Below are positions 33,391-45,644 of a stretch of DNA of 64,000 nt, piece after piece; position 1 is the first letter of the stretch; each line of letters begins with the position of its first letter. Both the position numbers and the translations under genes were made by a program. The stretch is from Oegoconia quadripuncta (Eukaryota > Arthropoda > Insecta > Lepidoptera > Autostichidae), in assembly GCA_949316235.1 (NCBI GenBank), contig OX438750.1:16494865-16558864 (forward strand). Reading direction: 5' to 3'. Under the pieces are notes generated by a model. It saw only the letters and a program-made list of their open reading frames with translations. It made no database searches and had not been told where the DNA came from.

Positions 33391-33676
33391 GCTGTGCACG
33401 AGTCTCTTAAATTATTTGCTCTAAGATTAATCGGGTGTGATGTCCGCCATTTCTCGGAACTATGAAATTAAATGAATCCGACAAAAAACTGCAAGCGCTG
33501 ACTGCACGGCAATGACACAACGCTACATTGCTCACGTCTAAATAACAAGCAATTTATAGCTAGTAGGAAAAAATTAAATATCCGAAATGTATATGCTTCG
33601 ACATAATTTCACCCTAATCGCCGCAAATTTTCTTTTCCTTAAATAAAGGAAAACACCCCGGTAAACAGCTTTAATT

Positions 33677-33893
33677 TTGCTACAACTTAACTTTTGTATA
33701 CCCACTCAATTTAATGGAAAACAAAGGGGAGTTGGAGTCCGAAAGTGGACTTTACTTTTTTATCGTCGCAAAAAGCGGCTAAGGAAATCGGAATCTGATA
33801 ACTCGTCCTGTGATTACGAAGTTTCGGCTGTGGCACAAAGCGCGGGAAACCACAAGCTCGTTGTTGGAGCGTTCCCTAACCACACATCTACAT
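33677..33893 (+). other. Open frame ending at a strong splice donor; doubtful exon
   Basis: A 72-codon frame without ATG carries RRKKRLRKSESDNSSCDYEV and ends exactly in phase 1 at ACAT|GTAAGTA (GT at 33894). Phase 1 would suit splicing to exon 2 at 56320. It has no clear acceptor, and the only nearby ATG (33713) opens a 22-residue frame in another phase. It could be chance. Confidence 0.15.
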
Positions 33894-34784
33894 GTAAGTA
33901 GTAACGTGCGTGTTATTGTGAACGTGACTTCCGAAACAAAACGATGATAAAAACGGTTATTTTCGAATAACCCTTTCGGTGCCCGTCACTAAAGCTGTCT
34001 GGGTTCGTTTTCCTCAAACAAAAAAAAGTAAGAACAATTCCTTCTTTCTTTTTACTAAGGGCAATGGTCAGACTATGTACAACTCCATTGAGTAAATTAT
34101 TCATTTTGGCGACTTCTTAATATGAAACCTCCATTATATCTTTGTAAGCACTCTCTTTTATTTTCCACTTCTCTTCACTTGTACACAGTCATCGACAGCT
34201 GCACAATAACAGCCTATATTGATCCTCAAAACTCAAACAAACATTAGGAACAATTATTTATGTTCAAATGATCGTACAAGTCGCCAAATAACTTCCGAAT
34301 TCCAATGATTAATTAGACATACATTTATTGTTTTGCAACACAACTAACATTAGCTAAAAACCTTACTTGGAATTAATGTCATTGCTTATTTCTTAGTAAT
34401 TTCATTACAAATTATATGGCATATCGACCACGCATGAGTCACCCGTGAGTAACATGGTCGCCTCTGGGAGCAAATCACCATTGTGATTGTGGGCAACCAC
34501 ACACGTAAATAGCAATTTTGAATCAATCACAGTCTCTTGCCGGTCGGGCTGGTCCAATAAGTCCACTATCAATAGACTGTCGATGCCGTGCGTGATAATG
34601 GAATACATAATACGTTCACGCTTTTGTATTGCAATATTAGGGTTCAGTCATCCATCACTAGTTAGTTAAAATACGCCGTGCTGTTTTTCATTTCCGTTAT
34701 CTTTAAGGAAACGTTATAGGTAATTCTAACAGTCTAAGCACTTACTATTTTTTTTTTACAATACATACATAACGTCAAGAACTG
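33894..34784. other. Intron 1, repeat-free, nothing firm
   Basis: 34410-34620 is GC-richer unique DNA (CGTGAGTAACATGGTCGCCT, CTTGCCGGTCGGGCTGGTCC). No defensible coding frame. Confidence 0.35.
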
Positions 34785-35020
34785 TATCCCAAAAGGGATG
34801 GCCAGAGACATCCCAAACATTAGTGCTTGAGTTTTCCAAACATTAAGAGTAAAATGCTTCATACAACATCCACGGTTTACCTTACGAAATATACAGAAAA
34901 GCACAGTGACAAGGAGTGAGTCCATCGCCGTTCACACGTGTAAATCTATAGGTGTGTTTTGGTGGAAAGTCCCTTAGTTACCTTTTACTACACGCACGGG
35001 AAGAGACTGATTGGTCCTAT
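34785..35020 (-). repeat. Family H copy
   Basis: Antisense: GGGATGGCCAGAGACATCCC, ACATCCACGGTTTACCTTAC, AGGTGTGTTTTGGTGGAAAG, then CGGGAAGAGACTGATTGGTC. Confidence 0.55.
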
Positions 35021-35250
35021 CGTTTTTTACGTTCGGAAACGTGTGGTTTCTATATCGAGTCCAAAAGTATATTATATCCTATTCCAAGGCATATTCTACC
35101 TGTGTACATACAAATCCTTTCACGACGAATGATTGAGACAGAACAAACAACTATCCAAACTATCGCATTTATAATATGCACTATTTGGATTGAATGGTTG
35201 GCAATACGTAACTTTGGATATTTAGATGTTTGAATATACCTGTGGTTCTT

Positions 35251-35586
35251 AAGGTATTAATAAACCATTCTCAAGATTGAGAACAGTTTTGAGTTCGGTC
35301 TCAAGTAAACGTGAATAAACCTAACTTGAGACCTGAAAAGCACGTGCATACTCAAGCAGTACCTACTCACTTGAGAGATGCGCGTATTAATAAACGAAAC
35401 TTACGAAACTCAAGACTATCATTCATTCGCCGCTGAGGCGAATAATTGAGAAGTGATCTCAGCTGAGTAGACCTCAAGATTGGTTTATAAATTAGCACGG
35501 AGCTTGAGATAGCGTCAACTTCTTAAGACACATCTCGGTTGATGCAGCCTCAAGACTTGAATTGAGATTGGTTTATTAATACGGGC
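35251..35586. mobile_element. Family F MITE with imperfect terminal inverted repeats
   Basis: Left end GGTATTAATAAACCATTCTC with AAGATTGAGA; right end ATTGGTTTATTAATACGGGC is its approximate reverse complement. About 335 bp, rich in CTCAAG/CTTGAG motifs, with no ORF. Related copies: 13374-13501 and 56881-57157. Confidence 0.6.
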
Positions 35587-35973
35587 CTAAATCACGCTAT
35601 AACGCGAGTACGAATTTGACACAGAGATCTTATTAGGTACATTTATCCTGAAACATATTATAGATTTCGCGAGATGATAAATTGATTCCAGGCTTAGTGC
35701 TTCGGGTCAACGATCCTTTAATATTTAAGGTCATCGTGTCATGTGACATTCATATCAAAGGTAAGAACCTTCAGCACCTATAGATCTGTTAACAAATAAG
35801 TATGGATATTTGTTGACTAGTGTTCGTGCGTCATTTTTCTTATATGTGTCTCGACTGTGTAATACTTGTACCTGTTTGTGTCTTGAAATGGGTTTTAATT
35901 AATTTTCCTTTCAAATGAAAAAAAGAATATATAATAAAATAAAATATTATTAAATATTCTAGGGTATGTACAA
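35587..35973. other. Intron 1, nothing recognised
   Basis: No repeats or coding-like frames identified. Confidence 0.4.
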
Positions 35974-36168
35974 AGCACCATCTGTTCCATACTAAGCAAC
36001 TAGGCTTGTATATATGGCTAAGAGATGGTTAATAAATTACACGAATATATGTTTTTAGTCAATACATACCTATATATATAAATAAAAACATACAAATAGT
36101 ACTGATCGGATTCGAACCCGCATCATCATAACAGTCAGGATTAGTAACCACTACACCAAACAAGTCGG
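35974..36168 (-). mobile_element. SINE-C copy, diverged
   Basis: Antisense; GCACCATCTGTTCCATACTA, then GGATTCGAACCCGCATC (B box complement) and CTACACCAAACAAGTCGG at the head. Confidence 0.7.
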
Positions 36169-36414
36169 TAATGGAGTTGGTATTATTTTTGACTCGGTAT
36201 GAGAGACACACTTTCGCCAGTATAAGTCGCAGGCGTATTACTAAAATAAATATATTTAATAATCACAAATGATTAAGAACCAGTTCTAACCCAAAGATAT
36301 GCAAAATGCTTGAAATTAAAGACCATGATTAAGTAAGCATGTCTAAAATTAACATAAGCACCACAATGTAGTTATTCATATAAGACTTTACGTACCAAAT
36401 GAATATTACTTTTT

Positions 36415-36535
36415 AACCGACTTCCATAAAGAAGGGAGTGATCAATTCAGGTTCGATGTGTTTATATATTTCGTGATTATCCCCGTCAGTTGTGAATCGA
36501 TTTCAATAATTCTTTTTTCGTGCTCCAGAGATTTA
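36415..36535 (+). repeat. Dispersed repeat fragment
   Basis: AACCGACTTCCATAAAGAAG GGAGTGATCAATTC is a form of a very common lepidopteran dispersed string. Noncoding. Confidence 0.4.
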
Positions 36536-36594
36536 AATATATTCCAGCTTTATATAATTAAAGCTTTATATAATATTAATTAATACTTGCACGT

Positions 36595-36815
36595 ACACAC
36601 AGCGACATCTAGTTACACACAAAGCAACTAGGCTTGTGTTATGGATACCAGATCGCTAATAAACTACACGAATACTTGTTCTTTTTTTGTAAATTTATAA
36701 GTATTTTAAATGTAAACATCCATAACTCGGGTACACACATCCATTTTCATCATATACAAACATAAGACCCTAGCGGGATCTAAACCGCGACCTGTGGGCG
36801 TAGTGGTCAGAGTCT
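36595..36815 (-). mobile_element. SINE-C copy, head truncated
   Basis: Antisense from CACACAGCGACATCTAGTTA to GACCTGTGGGCGTAGTGGTC; the remainder of the tRNA-like head is missing. Confidence 0.75.
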
Positions 36816-37739
36816 TTTTTCATTTTATAAGGCTAGATTTTTTTTAATTAATATGGGAAAGTAACCTACCTATACCCGTCTCTGACCTTTGAGCTAAAAA
36901 TTAAGTCATTCTGATACTCTGTAACGACGTAAAAGAAAGAATTATACTTACCAACTCTCCAAGAAGGAAGCTAATGTTTTACATACATTGGTATACATGT
37001 AAGAAGTAGGATGAAAGTTCTACGGAACCACGAGTAACATATACGATTCGTTGATCACCGGCCAAAGTTTTTGTATTGATGAAACGTTAATAATTACAAT
37101 GTTAGTATATTATGATAACAAAAGGCACTTAATTCGTAATTACACGTCACTTTCCATTCCGTTTTACATAATTTATTGCAACTTTTGCCGAATAAAAGAG
37201 GCCAAAAGTGTCTATAGGTCATAAATTTCCGTTATTTATCTCTATGACATTATTAATGACTTCTACAGTTTCAACTGTAACATTTTTTTGTATAAAAATT
37301 TTTGAAGAAAGTTGCTTTTATTATCGACAATTGCATAAGAACGAAAGTGTAATAGCCCAGCGGATTAGTAAGAAGTGCACATATCTCGAAGAACTGATAC
37401 CGTTTTTGGGATATCAAAGTTCTACAGTAGAGGCCACGCACGGGCAACCTAACCCGGTCGCTTTGGAAATCTATGGGGGAGGCCTGTGTTTAGCAATGGA
37501 CTTCCTGTTGTTGTTATGATGATCACAATGTTATATGAAACTTTAAAAAAATACTGGAACAATTTTGTTTGACTGTATGATTTTGTATGAGCTGTAATAT
37601 CATCATAATGCCTTAAACTGTTTCTACTATGATACAGCCCTCCTTCATAGATTTCTAAAGAGACCGGATGGAAGGAACCTGCATCCAGCGACTTCCCGCG
37701 ACCTTGATCTTGTGATAAATAAATAAATATAAATATTCT
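36816..37739. mobile_element. Intron 1 with two oppositely oriented LINE-tail fragments
   Basis: 37430-37525 (+) carries CTTTGGAAATCTATGGGGGA GGCCTGTG; 37597-37710 (-) carries TTCATAGATTTCTAAAGAGA CC and GCATCCAGCGACTTCCC. They are inverted relative to each other, about 70 bp apart. 36816-37425 is unassigned. Open frames across these are fortuitous. Confidence 0.5.
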
Positions 37740-37985
37740 TAGACATACACACAGCGCCATCTAGTTCCACAGTGAAGCAACTATAGGCTTGTGTTGTGGA
37801 TACCAGATGGTTGATATACTACATAAATACATTTTTTTTTGTAAATAAATACTTATTATAAATGAAAACATCTCGGGTACACATGTCCGTATTCACCACA
37901 CAAACATATGCCCCTAGCGGGATTCGATCCCGCAACCTTTTGGTATAGTGGTCAGAGTTGCTAACCTACACCAAACAGGTCGTCA
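37740..37985 (-). mobile_element. SINE-C, full length
   Basis: Antisense full copy, ACACACAGCGCCATCTAGTT to CACCAAACAGGTCGTCATA. Adjoins an (AT)n/(GATA)n microsatellite at 37985-38030. Confidence 0.85.
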
Positions 37986-38030
37986 TATATAGATATATAT
38001 ATATATGTGATAGATAGATAGATATGTATT

Positions 38031-38674
38031 TACCTATTTGCATCTATGTGCACACCTAAAATAGTTTTACAAATAAAAGAAGAAAACTAATACACAGTTA
38101 TAGGTAGAGTAATACCTGGAATACTATCATATATCAGATGTCTTCATACAATAATGGAAATTGAAATGATATTATCTACTAATAGCAATCTACTAGTAAA
38201 AAATATGCAGACTCAATGTCTGCATATTTTTTTTCACAAATATTTCCGACATCTACCCCCTACTCTTTGCATTTGGTTATAATTTAAATTTTTAACTTCA
38301 TTGTCAAAATTAGTTTAATATTATTTTAGTATTTTTTATTACACAGAAATATAACAAGTAAATGTATCATGTACTAAATGTAATATATAGCATCAATTAA
38401 TATATTTTTAGGGTAAATTATTTTGTAATACTACTAACTATATTTAGATACTTATTGTAATAACTGTAGGTATTGTTGTTAAACTTAGTTTAGGTATATT
38501 CAAGTTTTATTGTAAAATTAAACCAATTTTGTACTACTGTCTATATCTTCAAAATAGTAACCTGTGGATAACGTTGCTGGCTGTACAATGATCCGCATCA
38601 TTTTGTAAAACTAGATTAAGTATATAAATTGTGCAGCTGTTTGTTGTCCTCAATAAAATAAAATAAAAAATACT
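38031..38674 (+). mobile_element. Probable retro-inserted 3' end with poly(A) tail; small hairpin
   Basis: 38640-38670 reads GTTGTCCTCAATAAAATAAA followed by A-runs, like a polyadenylated retrocopy or LINE 3' UTR. 38198-38232 is a perfect 15-bp-arm hairpin (AAAAAATATGCAGAC, loop TCAAT). No coding sequence recognised. Confidence 0.35.
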
Positions 38675-38870
38675 CTGTAGTCCCAAACTAAGCTTTTTAC
38701 TAAACTAACCTTGTACTATGGATACAAGATAACGTGTAAACATACATAAATATTTATGTAAACATCAATGATTCGGGAATAAATCTTCGTATACATCACA
38801 CAAAGATTTACCCCTGACGGGATTTGAACTTGCAACCGTTCGAGTACCAACTACACCAATCGGTCACCAA
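38675..38870 (-). mobile_element. SINE-B copy
   Basis: Antisense; GTAGTCCCAAACTAAGC, GGGATTTGAACTTGCAACCG, CTACACCAATCGGTCACC. Confidence 0.75.
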
Positions 38871-39579
38871 AATATGAAAAACACTGAAAAAAGCAATTAT
38901 TTTGCTAAATTACACTTCTATGCTGTAACCTATACGGTTGCAATTACACTCTCGAAAATAAAGCTAATCCGAAACCAGATTTATCAAACGTAATTTAAAA
39001 GCCATTATAGCTCCTTACACAAGTGAATTATTTCCAATCAATTTTCCTTTATGCACTACATCGAACTAATTTCATACATTATTAATAGTGTACATATCTT
39101 ATTTGCCATTTTTCATTATTACGGCACACAGAGAAAGTCTGTTAACATTCGATCGTAATGACCGTATCGATTTTTATTTACTCGTATCGTATTATCGGGT
39201 TAAATCGATTCTCGCAGACCGCAATCGCTTTGGATCTCTTATTTTATTTCCACACACGCAACAGAAGCTGGGTTTTGTTGGATGAATGTAACCGCATAAT
39301 ATACGCTGTGAGAAAATCGGTTAGCACTCGATACCATAAATGTAGAGTGAGGTATTCAAATAACATAATGTAACCCTTTCGCTGCCGCGGTAAGGTCTAT
39401 GGACGGCGTGGTAATAAATTTATGAATACTAACTCGATGTGGCTCAGATAGCTCGTATAGAAATGAAGGTTATATCAGAAGTGTTCAACTGACATAATCA
39501 GATTATGAAGTTTGTTAGAAAACGCTATTTAATTCTAATCTTAAAACTGAGCACACCATATATGTATATCCTGTATGTA
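38871..39579. other. Intron 1, nothing recognised
   Basis: No repeats from the window's families and no convincing frame. Confidence 0.4.
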
Positions 39580-39777
39580 GATCTCTTATCGAAAGTTCGA
39601 ATGCTTGTTTGTTTGTCGCTCAATCACGGCGAAACGGATGAATCAATTTGGAGGAAATTTGGTATATAGGTAGAACATGTCCGGGATTGAAACATAGGAT
39701 ATTCTTTATCCCGATAAAGTGATTTAGTTCACATCAAATTTGCTCGATAAAGTTATTCCACGCAGGCGGAAGCTAGT
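39580..39777 (+). mobile_element. Helitron-like family D copy
   Basis: CGCTCAATCACGGCGAAACG, GATATTCTTTATCCCGATAA and the end CACGCAGGCGGAAGCTAGT. The 3' hairpin is shortened by an internal deletion. Confidence 0.6.
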
Positions 39778-39807
39778 AGGTACATACATAAAGTCACGAC
39801 CTTTATC

Positions 39808-40018
39808 CCAATTGGGGTGGTCAGAGATATCCCAAATTAACGGAGTAATGCTTGAAACGGTTCATCTTTCGAAATATACAGAAATTCACACGTGACAAGG
39901 GGTGATCGCCGTTACAACTTCAAGTCGGTAGATGTTTTGTGTGGAAGGTCCATTATTTGCCGTTTACGATACCCACGCGAAAAGATTGGTACTATTCTTT
40001 TGACGTGCCGAAACCATC
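39808..40018 (-). repeat. Family H copy, contiguous
   Basis: GGGGTGGTCAGAGATATCCC, CGAAATATACAGAAATTCAC, CTATTCTTTTGACGTGCCGA AACCATC. Used here as a reference for the split copy at 10436-11240. Confidence 0.6.
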
Positions 40019-40446
40019 TCATCTAGCAGGTACCCATTTTGATAAAAACTGAGTAATTAGAACACAACGTTGTATGTAAAACTATATTTACAAACAAATT
40101 GACATTTTAAAGATATTATGTAACATGTAGATAAGTAGTTAGTTAGTTATGCAATCAGTTACACCTATGAACGAGTAGGTCCAGTCCATCTAATAATATG
40201 TAATTATCTATAACAATAGTCAATTTCTCGTATAAATGTGAACGATTTGCCGTAAGTCGTACCCATTCCCTATTATACACTGTATAGAGTTGTTCCGTTA
40301 GCGGCGATTTTGAATTTTTTACGTTAGCAATCCCTAAACCGGAGCATCTTATCTAAAGAAACACTTCAGGTAGGAGTTTTCTGTTGCACTCCAAAATGCA
40401 TAATAACACGTAAAATCTGTGGTTTGTAAGCTGTGGTTATTATTTA

Positions 40447-40746
40447 TTTTTTATGCACGACGGTTTCGTGTTTGACCTCAATCACACCTGATGTTAAGTG
40501 AAGATGAGGTCGAAGGTGGAAGAGTGCTGACCCGGAAACCCCAACACATTTGGGGACTAGCTATCTTATCTCTGACAACTGAAACACAACAATGCTATTA
40601 ACATTGCTGCTTGGCGGCAGATTTAGATAAGATGGTGTTAACTAGCCAGGCGGGCATTTTAAAATGCCCTAACATGGCTGGGGATCGAACCCGCGACCTC
40701 CGAATCGTAAACCCAATGTTGTTTACATTGAGCCACTGAGGCGGTT
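40447..40746 (-). mobile_element. SINE-A, nearly full length
   Basis: Antisense; internal loss of about 30 bases after GGGCATTTTAAAATGCCCTA, then GGGGATCGAACCCGCGACC (perfect B box complement) and the head. Confidence 0.85.
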
Positions 40747-43578
40747 GGCGATGCTCACAATTATTGTACATTTAGTTTAAGCATAAAAATAATTTATATT
40801 GTGATAAAACGCAGTAGGTCGATTGTGATTACACAAATGTTTTTTGTTATTAAGCACTACTCTATTGTATAATTTTAAGCTCCTTTGCCGGTCTAGAAGA
40901 TATATCTCTGAGCCTCTGAGTAATACGATCTCATTTATGTCCTTGATTTATGTAAACTGTTTTTCCTACAAATAAGTAATGTTTGCGTGCATTTAGTGGG
41001 CACAAGACTTTGGTATAGTAGCATTAAGTAATGTAAAATTAACATAAACATTGTTAAATTCTTATCTTATCTCATGTGTGAGATTGTACCGCACGTCATT
41101 TCTTTATAAGCTAGCTATTTAAAATCCCTAGTGCAGTCATCAGAAATCTTCAAAATCCTCGCTAACGGCAAGAAACCAACGGGAATTATGGTAATAGATC
41201 TTAAATCGAGCATTCGAATCAAAGAATGAGATGTCGAGCATTAAACCGTCATCTTCGCTATTTTGCTAGACAATGAGCGCCGGTCGGCTTCACATTTCGA
41301 CTAGAAACAATAGAAAGTGCCTCCCACAACTTCACACGCGTTACATTACATGGAAAGTTAACGAAAATACATTTCAATAGATAAAGGCCAAATTGGATGC
41401 GAGCTTACAAAATTAACACGTTAATACTCGTAATTCATTTGTGTGCGCCAAAGTTCCCAGGCGTGTGTGTGATTCAGCTAATGTGGGCTTGTTACGGATC
41501 CAATTCTGAGCGCTAATTTGGTAACTCAGTAATTACCGAGTGTCATTATGAATTGTAAAACGAGTAATGTGATTCATTCACACATATCATTATGAGTCAC
41601 TTGTGTAAAAGGCCAAAAGTCCATTCCTGCTCCCCGATTCTATAAAACGTGCGAAAACATTTAAGTAATTTTAAAACTTTTCGAACGGCTCTCATAAGTA
41701 GCGATTTGGTACGTTCTGTAATCTGAGGATTTGTCGTAACAACCTCCGTGTCGGCGATCGCAGATTTGGTAAATCCACACCAAAGCCATCCATCAATAGT
41801 CAAATCAATGGTAGCGATGAGAAATTTCGGGTAGGTAAGCAAAAGCCGAGAAGCCTTTGTCAAAATTTATGTTTCCTGGAATGTTCTTAGTTGATAATAA
41901 TGATAGCGATAAGGATGAGCGGGGTCACCTGCCACAAGCATACTTATTATGCTTACTAGGTTGACTCCATCCACTGTCATAGTCACTATTATTTTAGACT
42001 GAAATAAAGATTTTTGTATTTTTGAATTTGTATAATAAGTTCATTTTAGGTCACTTTCAACAAAATTTGAGAAGACTGCGCTTTTGAAGTAACTCGCTAT
42101 ACCCTAAAATGTTTGCCCCTCGTCTTTGCTTTGCTGTACGGTTACGATGAATTCCTTTATACCTTCGCCAACGAATGAAACAGAAACGAAATTGAACGCT
42201 CCACAGCAAAAGTCTGCCTTTTCCACTTACGTAAACTATGGCCTCAATAAATCTTCTTAAATTAGACGCTTTTCTATACTCCATGGTACATATTGATTTT
42301 GTTTACCTTTCTATGACTAAGTACGCTATGCAACTCAATTAAATATTAACTTAAATACCAACAGAAAGTCCTTGTTGAGATATCATTATATGCATAAGGC
42401 CACGAGCCATAGTTGACTTTGTTGTAATTTTTATTGTTAGTTTTTTAAACAGTTATCTAGTATCCACCAAGGTGTACGAGTCAGCAATCGGCTCATAAAG
42501 GCTAACTCATAGTATCAACATCCCATAATATTTATGCAATGAGGACTTATATTGGACACGCGATCATCTTGAACAATGCAAGGATACCTCATCATCTCTC
42601 GACCTAGACTTCTTTCCACTTAATTATTCCCCACATCGATACAACTTACACTGAAACAATAGGTCAACCCAATTACCGGCTCCTACAATCGCTATGGCGT
42701 TTCTTGTCCGATTATGTTGGTCGCGTATCCTTGGCGTGCTGGTATCTATCATGTGATCTATTGTATATAGTCGACATCGGTTAGATTAAAGCGATAATTA
42801 ATGCTGATTCCATACGACCTAGATTCGGGTCCGCTCGATAAAGTTAATTTACAGTTATGGTTGTAAATCTCGTTGCAAAATAAACGGCGAGCACGCGCGG
42901 CCTGACCATAGACAACTATAGAGCGGGCGACTCCCACACTGGTACGAGCCGTGAGTTGAGTCGTGCGCCTCCCGCCCGCGTCGTGTGTGAATGGGCCCCT
43001 GCCAGTGACGTCACATGGCATGCACACCTTACCACCCGACTCGCATGGGACACACCCGAATATTGACAGCGCAGCAGCGAAACCGCGCTACGATAGGCTT
43101 GAAAATGTTAACTCGCAAAGCCCTTTACTCGAGCGAGGACAAGTTTGACAACTGTGAAAGACAGGATATTTATTTTATTAACATACCTGACTGTGTTGTT
43201 AGTCACCGTTAAAGTAGTGGGACATGAGGGACCCTCTGAAAAAGTTTAGTATGGAATATAGATTTGTATTTGTCTATATAAGTAGTATAAGTAATAAGTT
43301 TATGTAAACATGTATAAATTCCTTCACGTACGACGAATAGAAAGATGGCCATATCAATATAGTTATCCCTAAAACGATCAAAACATTTTTATAATTTGAA
43401 AATTTTGAAAACCAGGCTAAGAACGCGGCCGTTAAATGACCTAATTAACGCTTAATTCGATGATGGTTTTGAAAAAATAAAATATACTACCTATCCCTAC
43501 ACCTTCCATTTCACTTATTTAATATACTCTATGTTTTTCCTTACGGTAAAAAAACTCATATATATATATGTATATATA
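40747..43578. other. Intron 1, long repeat-free stretch
   Basis: About 2.8 kb without identifiable repeat copies. 41140-41560 and 42890-43110 are GC-richer. Minus-strand open frames at 41597-41863 and 42057-42284 have no recognisable motif. Candidate regulatory DNA by exclusion only. Confidence 0.35.
42890..43110. promoter_or_regulatory. GC-rich island with a perfect CRE-like site
   Basis: Contains GCGAGCACGCGCGGCC, CTCCCGCCCGCGTCG and the palindrome TGACGTCA at 43006-43013, the full CREB/ATF-type site. No window repeats. Function inferred from composition and the site alone. Confidence 0.3.
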
Positions 43579-44619
43579 CAGGGCGTCCCACAGCTATGCC
43601 ACATGGAGGGAAAGTACCTTGAATTTTGTAGATGGAACATTTTACTGAAAGAAGACATTATTTTAATTTAAAAAACAATTTAAACTGCATTCATAGATTT
43701 TTAAATAAGTACATGGTTGAACCGGGAATCGAACCCTTTATTTATAAAAAAAAAATTACCATGTAACTTTATCATACCGATCGAAAGGCTTCATCATAAG
43801 GATAATTTTTTGCTAAATAACATAGTGTCAGAAATAAAAGGAAGACCATGAATTTTAACATTTTTAATACAAAATTAATCAAATTTATCAAATGCTCAAA
43901 ATGAGTCCCATCCTGTTCAATACAAAGTCGCACTCTTTTGATTATTTCGCTCCTTGTCGATTTTTTGATCATGTTGTGGTGGATATTTAGAATAATACGT
44001 CGAAGTTCAGTTTGTAGCTCGTGGACACTTTGACACTGGTTCTTGTAAAGTAAATTTTTTACATAACCCCATAAAAAAAATCTAACGGGGTTAGATCTGG
44101 GGATCTCGGCGGCCATTTTTTCGTCCATTTGTCCCGATCCAGGAAAGAAAATGTTCATTGAGATAGTCCTACTTACTAATTACGTATCTCTTTATCATTT
44201 TATCATGAACTTAAATTATAATAGGGAAATGATGCATACTTCTCGAGTGGGTAATTAGTATTAGTAATGATAATGTCAGTTGTATGTCCTTACGGCAATG
44301 TCAGCTTTTCATTTTTCTGAACAAAATTGAACATCTAATGTTAAAATTCATGGTCTTCCTTTTATTTCTGACAATATGTTATTTAGCAAAAAATAATCCT
44401 TATGATGAAGCCTTTCGATCGGTATGATAAAGTTACATGGTAATTTTTTTTTATAAATAAATGGTTCGATTCCCGGTTCAACCATGTACTTATTTAAAAA
44501 TCTATGAATGCAGTTTAAATTGTTTTTTAAATTAAAATAATGTCTTCTTTCAGTAAAATGTTCCATCTACAAAATTCAAGGTACTTTCCCTCCATGTGGC
44601 ATAGCCGTGGGACGCCCTG
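43579..44619 (-). mobile_element. Tc1/mariner-superfamily transposon with about 284-bp terminal inverted repeats
   Basis: Bounded by TA on both sides (43577-43578 and 44620-44621). Terminal inverted repeats 43579-43862 and 44337-44619 begin CAGGGCGTCCCAC and match with few mismatches. The middle carries the remnant of a transposase on the minus strand. TIR length and the internal deletion mean it is nonautonomous. Inserted in lov intron 1 opposite to the gene. Confidence 0.85.
43772..44158 (-). pseudogene. Transposase C-terminal remnant, frameshifted
   Basis: The minus strand encodes the C-terminal part of a DDE transposase: FFLWGYVKNLLYKNQCQSVH, EIIKRVRLCIEQDGTHFEHL. Upstream of FFLWGY another frame gives WPPRSPDLTPLDF, the conserved stretch around the last catalytic carboxylate in this superfamily. 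The two frames meet at an eight-T run (minus strand, near 44075), consistent with loss of one base. The N-terminal DNA-binding and first catalytic parts are deleted, so no enzyme can be made. The frame runs on into the terminal repeat. Confidence 0.75.
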
Positions 44620-44793
44620 TATAGTATATATATAAACCTTTTTCAAATCGGACCAGCTGTTTTAAACCCACAATACGACAAGCAGACACAGGCTTCAAAC
44701 CTATTACAACTCTCATTGCTTCGGGGATTAAAAATAGACAATCATTCTATCAGTAAATTAGTTGCTCTGTGCTATTGCTTTAAAAAATATTGT

Positions 44794-44911
44794 ATTTTTT
44801 TTTATATGAGAGGGCGGCAAACGAGCATGCGGGTCACCTGATGGAAAGCAATCACCGCCGCCCATGGACACCAGCAACACCAAAAGGGTCACAGATGCGT
44901 TGCCGGCCTTG
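44794..44911 (-). mobile_element. LINE 3' end, family J, inverted
   Basis: Antisense copy of 8830-8950: GGGCGGCAAACGAGCATGCG, CACCTGATGGAAAGC, CAGATGCGTTGCCGGCC, with the poly(A) complement at the left. Confidence 0.75.
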
Positions 44912-44999
44912 TATTTACTAAACACTTCTGAGCGCAATATTAATTTCCCTCATATTGTATTGTACATGTCGTACATACATTACGTGACGACTTTTCCCA

Positions 45000-45235
45000 A
45001 ACGAGTTGATCAGATTTATTCCAAAGTAACGTTTCGGTATTCCAAACATAACTGCAATACTTGAAACAACATCCACAGCTCACCTTTCGAAATATAAGAA
45101 CACGTGAGCCCATCGCCTTTGAAATGTTCAAATCTATAGATGTTTTTTGATGGTTAATCCTATATACACCTTTTACGACACCCACGGGAAAAGACAGGTG
45201 GGTGCTATTCTTTTTAGGTGTCGAAACCCCACAGC
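45000..45235 (-). repeat. Family H copy
   Basis: ACATCCACAGCTCACCTTTC, CGACACCCACGGGAAAAGAC, TTTTAGGTGTCGAAACCCCA CAGCAC. Confidence 0.55.
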
Positions 45236-45407
45236 ACCATAGCTTTAAGAAAGCTTTATAATAATCAGTACATTACTGAAACGTTTTTTTACAAAAAAAA
45301 ACATGATAAACTGAAATCGAAAGTAAAAGTAATAAAAAATTTATGTTATATATAAATGTCAACAATTAAAAACTCTAAAATAATTTTATCACTATGATTT
45401 TTTTTAT

Positions 45408-45644
45408 AAATAAATAAATAAATATTTCGGACACTTACACCAATCATCCAGTCCCAAACTAAGCAAAGCTTGTACTATGGACACTAGATGACGGATAAAC
45501 ATATAAATATTTATATAAACATCCATGACTCAGGAATAAATGTTCATATTCATCATACAAACATTTACCCGTCGCGGGATTCGAACCAGCGACCGTTGGT
45601 TTCGCTGACATGGTCACTATCCACTACACCAATCGGTCGTCAAA
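45408..45644 (-). mobile_element. SINE-B, full length
   Basis: Antisense; ACACTTACACCAATCATCCA, CGGGATTCGAACCAGCGACC (B box complement, one change), CACTACACCAATCGGTCGTC. A (CA)n run follows at 45643-45652. Confidence 0.85.

Noticed and set aside
37208..37519. 103-codon open frame with a hydrophobic start
   Set aside because: The C-terminal third is a known LINE-tail string and the start is AT-rich chance coding.
38198..38232. Hairpin with 15-bp arms as a microRNA precursor
   Set aside because: Arms are too short and the loop is only five bases; AT-rich ends suggest a repeat boundary.
41597..42284. Two minus-strand open frames in intron 1
   Set aside because: No motif, no splice context, and no codon-use signal beyond chance.
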